From JAEUJM01 sp044221555 (GTDB taxonomy: Bacteria > Actinomycetota > Acidimicrobiia > Acidimicrobiales > DATDAH01), in the NCBI GenBank assembly GCA_044221555.1, contig JBGAOY010000021.1, positions 10,475 to 74,474 of the forward strand: DNA of 64,000 bases, in the 5' to 3' direction. Below the pieces are notes generated by a model that was not told where the DNA came from, did no database searches, and saw only the letters and a program-made list of their open reading frames with translations. Below, piece after piece: positions 33,303 through 40,197 of the stretch. The first letter of the stretch is position 1, and each line of letters opens with the position of its first letter. The position numbers and the translations under genes are program-made.

Positions 33303-33527
33303 ATGACCACCACCACCACCTACCGGGTCGAGGGGATGAGCTGCGAGCACTGCGTCCGTGCCGTCAGCACCGAAGTGGGCCGCATCGAGGGCGTGCGCAC
33401 GGTCGAGGTCGACCTCGACCGCGGTTCGGTGGCGGTCACCAGCGACGGGCCGCTCGCCGATGCCGACGTGCGTGCCGCGGTCGACGAAGCGGGCTACACG
33501 GTGCTCGGCACGACGGAGGTGGACTGA
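33303..33527 (+). CDS. copZ: CopZ-like copper chaperone (HMA domain)
   Basis: A 74-residue single heavy-metal-associated domain with the Cu(I)-binding motif GMSCEHC (residues 11-17) and the usual ferredoxin-like pattern ending EAGYTVLG. It should pass Cu(I) to the CopA ATPase downstream. ATG 33303 with GAGGAG at 33289-33294. Its stop overlaps the start of the next small gene (TGATG), so the genes are translationally coupled. Confidence 0.9.
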   Translation: MTTTTTYRVEGMSCEHCVRAVSTEVGRIEGVRTVEVDLDRGSVAVTSDGPLADADVRAAVDEAGYTVLGTTEVD

Positions 33528-33703
33528 TGGGGGTCGCCGCCCGCCTGGGCCTGTTCGCCGCCGCCCTCGTGGTGGTGTTCGTGGCCGCCTTCGGGGTGGG
33601 GCGGGTCGTCGCTCCCGACACCGGATCGCCGACCCCCGCCACGGTCCCCACGGTGACGACGTCGCCCGCGGGATCGGGCCACGACATGGAGATGGGCTCA
33701 TGA
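33527..33703 (+). CDS. 58-residue membrane peptide in the copper operon
   Basis: A small ORF between copZ and copA, overlapping both (TGATG at 33525-33529; ATGA at 33700-33703). One hydrophobic helix covers residues 5-28 (ARLGLFAAALVVVFVAAFGVG), then a Pro/Thr-rich external segment and the tail GHDMEMGS, whose His and Met residues could bind Cu(I). The tight overlaps and codon use argue that it is real. The function is not known; a membrane metal-handing peptide or ATPase accessory is a guess. Confidence 0.75.
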   Translation: MGVAARLGLFAAALVVVFVAAFGVGRVVAPDTGSPTPATVPTVTTSPAGSGHDMEMGS

Positions 33704-36012
33704 GCACGAGGCACGAGGGCGCGGCGTCCCGCGGGCACGTCGACCTCGACGTCCAGGGCATGACCTGTGCCTCGTGCGCGGCGCGCATCGAGAAGCGACT
33801 CAACCGCATGGACGGCGTCGAGGCGTCGGTGAACTACGCCACCGACCGGGCGTCGGTCGACCTGCCGGACGGGGTCGACCTCGCCGCGGTGCTGGCCGAG
33901 ATCGAGGCCGTGGGCTACCACGCCACGCCGGTGCCCGATCCCTCGGTGCCCGCCACGGCGGCGGCGCCGGGCGGATCGACGGATGGTGCAGGGGCTCGAG
34001 AGGCCGCCGAGGGCGACGGTGGGCCCGACGCCGAGTTGGCTGAGCTGCGCAGGCGCCTGCTGGTGTCGACCGTGCTGGCCGTGCCGGTGCTGTTGATGGC
34101 CATGGTGCCGGCGCTGCAGTTCGACAACTGGCAATGGCTGTCGCTCACCCTGGCCTCGCCGGTGGTGGTGTGGGGGGCCTTCCCGTTCCACCGGGCCGCA
34201 TGGCTCAACCTCCGCCACGGCGCGGCCACCATGGACACGCTGATCTCCCTGGGCGTGAGCGCGGCCTACCTCTGGTCGCTCTACGCGCTCTTCATCGGCG
34301 AGGCCGGCGTCACCGGGATGACCATGGGGTTCGACCTGACGCTGTCGCGGGGGAGCGGTCAGGACGAGATCTACCTCGAAGTGGCCAGCGCGGTCACCGT
34401 GTTCATCCTCGCGGGGCGCTACTTCGAGACCCGCGCCAAGCGGCGGTCGGGCGCGGCCCTGAAGGCGCTGCTCGAGCTGGGGGCCAAGGAGGTCGCGGTC
34501 CTGCGCGACGGCACCGAGCACCTCGAGCCCGTGGCCGCGCTGGTGGTGGGCGACCGGTTCGTGGTGCGCCCGGGGGAGAAGGTCGCCACCGACGGGGTGG
34601 TGGTGGAGGGCACGTCGGCCATCGATGCCTCGCTGCTCACCGGCGAGAGCGTGCCGGTCGAGGTGGGTGTCGGTGATGCGGTCACCGGTGCCACCGTCAA
34701 CGCCGGCGGGCGCCTGGTGGTCGAGGCCACCCGGGTGGGCGCCGACACGCAACTGGCCCGCATCGGGCGCCTGGTCACCGAGGCCCAGTCCGGCAAGGCG
34801 CCCATCCAGCGCCTGGCCGACCGGGTGTCGGCCGTGTTCGTGCCCGTCGTGATCGCCCTGTCGGTGGCCACGCTCGGCTTCTGGCTCGGTTGGGGCGAGG
34901 GCGCCGCCACCGCGTTCACCGCGGCGGTGTCGGTGCTGATCATCGCCTGCCCGTGCGCTCTTGGCCTGGCCACCCCCACCGCGCTGCTCGTGGGCACCGG
35001 GCGGGGCGCCCAGCTGGGCATCCTCATCAAGGGGCCAGAGGTGCTCGAGTCGACCCGTCGCGTCGACACCGTGGTGCTCGACAAGACCGGCACGGTCACC
35101 ACGGGCACGATGGCGCTGGTCGAGGTGATCACGGCCGAGGGCTCCGCGGCGGCCGAGGCCGAGGTGCTGGCCGTCGTGGGCGCGGTGGAGGACGCCTCCG
35201 AGCACCCCATCGGCCGAGCCATCGCCGCGGGCGCCCGGGAGCGGGTGGGCGCGCTGGCCCCCGTGGAATCGTTCCTTGCCACCCGTGGCCTGGGCGTGCA
35301 GGGCGTGGTGGACGGTCGCGGGGTGGTCGCCGGCCAGGAGCGCTTCGTCGCCGACTGGTCGCTGACCGTGCCCGATCCCCTTCGGCGGGCCAAGGAGGCG
35401 GCCGAGGCCGAGGGTCGCACCGCGGTGCTCGCCGGCTGGGACGGCGAGCTGCGGGCGGTGCTGGTCGTGGCCGACACGGTGAAGCCCACCTCGGCGCAGG
35501 CCGTGGCGGAGCTGCGCGACCTGGGCCTGACCCCGGTGCTGCTCACCGGCGACGGCGAGGCCGCCGCAGCCGCGGTGGGTGCCGTCGTGGGCATCCACGA
35601 GGTGATCGCCCAGGTGCTGCCCGAGGACAAGCTCGACGTCATCCGTGGCCTGCAGGACGAGGGCCGGGTGGTGGCGATGGTGGGCGACGGGGTGAACGAC
35701 GCCGCCGCGCTCGCGCAGGCCGACCTGGGCCTGGCCATGGGCACCGGCTCCGACGCCGCCATCGAGGCCAGCGACCTGACCCTGGTGCGTGGCGACCTGC
35801 GCTCGGCGGCCGACGCCATCCGCCTCTCGCGCCGCACCCTGCGCACGATCCGGGGCAACCTCTTCTGGGCCTTCGCCTACAACGTGGCGGCGCTGCCGCT
35901 CGCCGCCGCCGGTCTGTTGAATCCCCTCATCGCCGGCGCGGCCATGGCGTTCTCGAGCGTCTTCGTGGTGAGCAACAGCCTGCGGCTGCGCCGGTTCCAG
36001 GCCAATGGCTGA
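33700..36012 (+). CDS. copA: Cu(I)-exporting P1B-type ATPase
   Basis: A 770-residue copper exporter. An N-terminal HMA domain has GMTCASC (residues 20-26). The membrane CPC motif is Cys417-Pro-Cys419 (IACPCALGLATP), the phosphorylated Asp is Asp461 (DKTGT), and TGES, an SEHPIG-type HP motif (ASEHPIGRA) and GDGVNDA are present. It pumps Cu(I) out using ATP. The ATG at 33700 overlaps the preceding stop as ATGA, which rules out the longer open frame upstream. Regulated with copZ by CsoR. Confidence 0.95.
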   Translation: MSTRHEGAASRGHVDLDVQGMTCASCAARIEKRLNRMDGVEASVNYATDRASVDLPDGVDLAAVLAEIEAVGYHATPVPDPSVPATAAAPGGSTDGAGAREAAEGDGGPDAELAELRRRLLVSTVLAVPVLLMAMVPALQFDNWQWLSLTLASPVVVWGAFPFHRAAWLNLRHGAATMDTLISLGVSAAYLWSLYALFIGEAGVTGMTMGFDLTLSRGSGQDEIYLEVASAVTVFILAGRYFETRAKRRSGAALKALLELGAKEVAVLRDGTEHLEPVAALVVGDRFVVRPGEKVATDGVVVEGTSAIDASLLTGESVPVEVGVGDAVTGATVNAGGRLVVEATRVGADTQLARIGRLVTEAQSGKAPIQRLADRVSAVFVPVVIALSVATLGFWLGWGEGAATAFTAAVSVLIIACPCALGLATPTALLVGTGRGAQLGILIKGPEVLESTRRVDTVVLDKTGTVTTGTMALVEVITAEGSAAAEAEVLAVVGAVEDASEHPIGRAIAAGARERVGALAPVESFLATRGLGVQGVVDGRGVVAGQERFVADWSLTVPDPLRRAKEAAEAEGRTAVLAGWDGELRAVLVVADTVKPTSAQAVAELRDLGLTPVLLTGDGEAAAAAVGAVVGIHEVIAQVLPEDKLDVIRGLQDEGRVVAMVGDGVNDAAALAQADLGLAMGTGSDAAIEASDLTLVRGDLRSAADAIRLSRRTLRTIRGNLFWAFAYNVAALPLAAAGLLNPLIAGAAMAFSSVFVVSNSLRLRRFQANG

Positions 36013-36092
36013 CCCCGACGGAGTGAGGGTGGGGCGGTCAGTACGGCTGTCGGTGGGACGGCGCCGTTCGGGGCGCAGGCCGGAGGATCACC

Positions 36093-38462
36093 GTGGCCGG
36101 TGACGGAGGTTCGACCCGTACCGAGGTGCTTGACCTCCGCGGGTTGCGGTTCGCCACGGAGAAGAACGTGGTCGAGGCGGTGTTGGGCCGTCGCCCAGGC
36201 GTGCTCGAGGTCGACGCCAACCCGACCGCGGCGACGGCGACGGTCACCTTCGACCCGGCCGCGGCATCGCTGGATGACCTGCGTGGATGGGTGCGTGAGT
36301 GCGGGTACCACTGTGCCGGGCTCTCGGTGCCGCGCCACGTCTGCACGCCGATGCCCGACGAGCCCGGCACGCCGCCCGTCGCCGCCGGCGACGCGATGGC
36401 CGGCGACGCGATGGCCGGTGACGCGATGGCCGGTGATGCGATGGCGTCGCACGACCACGGCGGCATGTCCATGGCCGACATGGCCACCGACCTGCGCAAC
36501 CGGTTCGTGGTCGCGGTGCTGCTCGCGGTCGTCATCACCCTCTACTCCCACATCGGGATGGACCTGCTGGGCCTGGACCCTCCCGTCCCGTTCGGCCTGC
36601 GCAACGACGTCTGGCAGCTGTTGTTGAGCCTGCCCGTCATCTTCTGGTCGGCGTCGCTGTTCTTCGTGGGTGTGGTGCAGGCGCTGCGGGCACGGACGCT
36701 CGACATGATGGTGCTGGTCGCAGTGGGCATCGGCACGGGCTGGGCGTACTCCGTGGCCGTCACACTGACCGGCGCCGACGGCGACGTGTTCTACGAGGCG
36801 GCCACGATGCTGGCCGCCTTCGTGTTGCTGGGCCACTGGTTCGAGATGCGGGCCCGAGGTGGCGCCAACGACGCCGTCCGCACGCTGCTGGACCTCGCCC
36901 CGCCGATGGCGCTGGTCGAGCGCGGTGGCGAGGCCGTCGAGGTGCCGACCGGCGAGGTGGCGGTCGGTGACCTGCTCCTGATCCGCCCGGGGGCCAAGGT
37001 GCCGGTGGACGCCATCGTGGAGGCCGGCGAGAGTGAGGTGGACGAGTCGGTGGTGACCGGTGAGAGCCTGCCGGTCCACAAGGGGCCGGGGTCTGCCGTC
37101 ATCGGCGCGACCATCAACCGCAACGGTGTGCTCCACGCTCGTGCGACGGGCATCGGTGCGGACACCGCGCTGGCCCAGATCGTCAGGCTCGTGCAGGAGG
37201 CCCAGAACTCGCAGGCGCCCGGCCAGCGTCTGGCCGACCGGGCCGCGTTCTGGCTGGTGCTCGTCGCCCTCGTCGGCGGGCTCGTGACCTTCGCAGCCTG
37301 GATGACCGTCGGCGATGTGGCCGTCGACGTCGCTCTCCTCTACGCCATCACCGTCGTGGTCATCACCTGCCCCGACGCGTTGGGCCTCGCCACGCCGACG
37401 GCGGTCATGGTGGGGTCGGGCCTCGGCGCCCAGCGTGGGGTGCTGTTCAAGAACGCCACGGCACTCGAGACGGCGGCCCGCGTCGACGTGGTCGTCATGG
37501 ACAAGACGGGCACCCTCACCAAGGGCCAGCCCGAGGTGACCGAGCTGCTGTTCGCCGACGAGGACCAGCGCACCGTCATCCGGTACGCCGCCGCGGTCGA
37601 GCGGTTGTCCGGCCATCCGATCGCCGAGGCGTTCGTGGCCTTCGCCGACGACCGCGATCCCGACGCTCCGCGGCCGGCCGCCGAGGACTTCGACAGCGTC
37701 CCCGGCCAGGGGGCCGTGGCCACCGTCGAAGGGCACCGGGTCGCGGTGGGCAGCCGGGCGCTGATGGATGGTCAGGGGATCGACCTCGGTGAGCTCGCCG
37801 GGGGCTGGACGAACCTGGCCACCGAGGGGCGGACCGTGATGTGCGTCGGCATCGACGGGCGGATCGCCGCCGTGTTCGGTGTGGCCGACGCGCCTCGCGC
37901 CACCTCCGCGGCGGCGGTGGCCTCGTTGCGCGAGATGGGCGTCCGCCTCGTCATGCTCACCGGTGACAACGAGGCGACCGCGCACCGCATCGCGAAGCAG
38001 CTCGACATCACCGACGTGATCGCCGACGTGCGCCCCGGCGACAAGGCCGCCCGGGTGGCCGAGCTGCAGGCCGAAGGAGCGTCGGTGGCCATGGTGGGCG
38101 ACGGCGTCAACGACGCCCCCGCCCTCGCCCAGGCCGACCTCGGCGTGGCCATCGGTGCCGGTACCGACGTGGCCATCGAGACCGCCGACCTGGTGCTGAT
38201 GCGCTCGGACCCCCTCGACGTGGCCGTCGCCCTCGAGATCGGGCGCGGTACGAGGCGCAAGATGCGCCAGAACCTCACCTGGGCCATCGGCTACAACACC
38301 GTCGCCCTACCCATCGCCGCCGGTGTGTTCGTGCCGGCCTTCGGCTTCGGCCTCCGGCCAGAGATCGCGGCACTGACGATGTCGGGCTCGAGCATCATCG
38401 TCGCGGTCAACGCCGTGCTGTTGAAGCGGCTGCGCCTTCCCGCACCGGAGCCGGACGCATGA
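36093..38462 (+). CDS. Second heavy-metal P1B-type ATPase, CPD variant
   Basis: A 789-residue P-type ATPase. The N-terminal region has an HMA-like fold (FATEKNVVEAVLGRRPGVLEVD) without GMxCxxC, so its metal cysteines are missing. Residues 98-117 are four GDAMA repeats (metal-binding Met potential) followed by SHDHGGMSMADM. The membrane motif is TCPDALGLATP (Cys426-Pro-Asp428), not CPC, with phosphorylation Asp470, TGES, SGHPIA and GDGVNDAPAL intact. Metal and direction are uncertain: the Met/His-rich leader and cluster suggest copper. GTG 36093 with GGAGG 6 nt upstream, 80 bp after copA. Confidence 0.88.
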   Translation: MAGDGGSTRTEVLDLRGLRFATEKNVVEAVLGRRPGVLEVDANPTAATATVTFDPAAASLDDLRGWVRECGYHCAGLSVPRHVCTPMPDEPGTPPVAAGDAMAGDAMAGDAMAGDAMASHDHGGMSMADMATDLRNRFVVAVLLAVVITLYSHIGMDLLGLDPPVPFGLRNDVWQLLLSLPVIFWSASLFFVGVVQALRARTLDMMVLVAVGIGTGWAYSVAVTLTGADGDVFYEAATMLAAFVLLGHWFEMRARGGANDAVRTLLDLAPPMALVERGGEAVEVPTGEVAVGDLLLIRPGAKVPVDAIVEAGESEVDESVVTGESLPVHKGPGSAVIGATINRNGVLHARATGIGADTALAQIVRLVQEAQNSQAPGQRLADRAAFWLVLVALVGGLVTFAAWMTVGDVAVDVALLYAITVVVITCPDALGLATPTAVMVGSGLGAQRGVLFKNATALETAARVDVVVMDKTGTLTKGQPEVTELLFADEDQRTVIRYAAAVERLSGHPIAEAFVAFADDRDPDAPRPAAEDFDSVPGQGAVATVEGHRVAVGSRALMDGQGIDLGELAGGWTNLATEGRTVMCVGIDGRIAAVFGVADAPRATSAAAVASLREMGVRLVMLTGDNEATAHRIAKQLDITDVIADVRPGDKAARVAELQAEGASVAMVGDGVNDAPALAQADLGVAIGAGTDVAIETADLVLMRSDPLDVAVALEIGRGTRRKMRQNLTWAIGYNTVALPIAAGVFVPAFGFGLRPEIAALTMSGSSIIVAVNAVLLKRLRLPAPEPDA
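36384..36443 (+). repeat. 15-bp coding repeat, four copies (AGDAM)
   Basis: Four consecutive 15-mers GCCGG(C/T)GA(C/T)GCGATG encode repeated Ala-Gly-Asp-Ala-Met in the metal-binding leader of the CPD ATPase. Copies 1 and 2 are identical; later ones have silent changes only. Confidence 0.85.
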
Positions 38463-38562
38463 TCGGCGATCCCGGACGAGGCGACTCGACGGTCACCGGC
38501 GTTGCCCGACTCGCGCTCAACCCACTCCGACCGCTTCACCGACCCCGAGAGGCAACAGGGCA

Positions 38563-39123
38563 ATGACCCGAACCCGATACATCTTCGCCGTGGTGATCGT
38601 GCTCGCCGCACTCCTGGCTGCATGCGGCAGCGACGGCAGTGACACCCAGGCGGCCGATTCGGCCGGCCCCGGCACCTTCGTGCTCGACGAGTGGTCGGTG
38701 GCCACGCCGACCACACCGATCCATGCGGGGTCGGTACGCATCACCGCGGTGAACGATGGGAGCGAGACCCACGAGTTGGTCGTCGTCCGGGCCGCGGACG
38801 CCGCCTCGCTCCCCACCAAGGCCGACGGCTCGGTCGACGAGGCGGCGATACCCGAGGCGGACAAGCCGGGCGAGATCCCCGACGTCGCCGCCGGCGACTC
38901 GGCCGGCACCACCCTCGACCTGCCGGCGGGCGACTACGTCGCGTTCTGCAACCTGGTGGACCAGATGGGGAGCAGCGCCACGGGCGGTGGCGGCATGGGC
39001 GGCAGCGGCATGGGCGGTGGTGGGACGGGCGGCAGCGGCATGGGCGGCGGCGGGACGAGGGGCGGTGGCATGAGCCACGTGCACTTCCAGCTCGGCATGT
39101 CGGTGGCCTTCACCGTGACCTGA
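38563..39123 (+). CDS. Cupredoxin-like lipoprotein with Gly/Met insert
   Basis: A 186-residue exported lipoprotein: lipobox LLAACG near residue 21. The fold is cupredoxin-like, with candidate type-1 copper ligands His70 (ETHELVVV), Cys129 (YVAFCNL), His172/His174 (SHVHF) and Met179 (LGMS). A roughly 30-residue Gly/Met repeat (GGSGMGGGGT units) is inserted between the Cys and His ligands, where plastocyanins have only a few residues. It may bind or carry copper outside the membrane for the exporters encoded upstream. ATG 38563; a short A/G-rich Shine-Dalgarno is upstream. Confidence 0.8.
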   Translation: MTRTRYIFAVVIVLAALLAACGSDGSDTQAADSAGPGTFVLDEWSVATPTTPIHAGSVRITAVNDGSETHELVVVRAADAASLPTKADGSVDEAAIPEADKPGEIPDVAAGDSAGTTLDLPAGDYVAFCNLVDQMGSSATGGGGMGGSGMGGGGTGGSGMGGGGTRGGGMSHVHFQLGMSVAFTVT

Positions 39124-39144
39124 CCGCGGACGGCGGGGTGAAGG

Positions 39145-40197
39145 TCAGCGGGCGGGGACCGATGTGGGTGCCGGCCCGGTGCCGGTGCCGGTGCCGGCGG
39201 CGGCCTCGGCCTCGGCCAGGCGGGCCTCGATGAGGCTGCGCTGGTCGGCGCCGAGGTCGTCGGCGGTGAGCAACTCGCGGAACAGGTCGGCGGCGCCGGC
39301 GGGATCGTTCAGGCCGGCGAGGCGCACGTTGGCCAGGTACCAGGTGGCGTTGCGCTCGCCGGGGAGGACATCGAGCGCCTGCTGCAGCAGCGCGGCCCCG
39401 CGTTCGCTGTCACCCGACAGCGCCGCGGCCCACCCGAGGTCGCGCAGCGAGCGCTGCTGCTCGACATCGGTGCCCGACTGGGCGAGGGCGAGGCGGGCCT
39501 GCCGGCGGGCGTCCTGGATGTCGCCGGTGGCCAGGTAGCGCTCGGCCAGGGTGAGCCGCAGGGCGACGGGTGCGGACTCGTCCGCCGCGTCGGACTCGAG
39601 CTGGGCCAGCGTGAAGTCCTTGTACTGGTCGCTGCCGTCGAGTGACGGGTGCCCGGTGGGCAGCGTGCCGTCGCCCAGGGTGGGCGAGGGGTCGGGCGCG
39701 GGGCTGCGGGCGCCGTCGGAGTCGCGGGCGCTGGCCAGGAACACGCCGATGGCCAGCGCCACCACGCACGCCAGGCCGAGCCGCGCCCACCGCGGCCAGG
39801 CGGCGTCGTCCTCGGCGTCCACGTCGTCGCGAGCGCGCGCCCGGGCGGCGGCGTCGTCGTCCCGGTCGTCGTCGTCCCGGTCGTCGTCGTCGTCTCGGTC
39901 GTCGTCGTCCCGGTCGTCGTTGTCCCGGTCGCCGCCTGGGTCGCGGTACTCGTCGTGGCCCGAGGCATCGTCGTCGGGGTCCGGACCGTCGTCTCGGTCG
40001 TCGTCGCCTGGGTCCGCGGAGTCTTCCCGGTCCGGGTCGTCGTCTCGGTTCCCGTCGTCGCCCTCGTCGGCGCTGTGCTCGCCGCCGCGGCCGCTGGCCA
40101 CGGCGGCGGCGGGCCCGTCATCCTCTCCGGCTGCGGCAACGTCGCCGTCGCCATCGCCGTCGCCGTCGCGGCTGCCGCTCTGGCGGGGGGGCGTCAA
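39145..40197 (-). CDS. Membrane-anchored TPR protein with extremely acidic N-terminus
   Basis: A 350-residue protein encoded immediately after the multihaem cytochrome; the starts and stops overlap as TTGA, so they are translationally coupled. Residues 1-130 are Asp/Arg-dominated low complexity (DDRDDDDRDD-type runs), followed by a membrane helix (ARLGLACVVALAIGVFLA, about 137-155) and a C-terminal TPR-like region (ALRLTLAERYLATGD, DLGWAAALSGDSERGAALLQQAL). It resembles the CcmH/CycH type of TPR tail used in cytochrome c maturation, so a scaffold role for the cytochrome is plausible but not shown. TTG start. Confidence 0.7.
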   Translation of the reverse strand: MTPPRQSGSRDGDGDGDGDVAAAGEDDGPAAAVASGRGGEHSADEGDDGNRDDDPDREDSADPGDDDRDDGPDPDDDASGHDEYRDPGGDRDNDDRDDDDRDDDDDRDDDDRDDDAAARARARDDVDAEDDAAWPRWARLGLACVVALAIGVFLASARDSDGARSPAPDPSPTLGDGTLPTGHPSLDGSDQYKDFTLAQLESDAADESAPVALRLTLAERYLATGDIQDARRQARLALAQSGTDVEQQRSLRDLGWAAALSGDSERGAALLQQALDVLPGERNATWYLANVRLAGLNDPAGAADLFRELLTADDLGADQRSLIEARLAEAEAAAGTGTGTGPAPTSVPAR

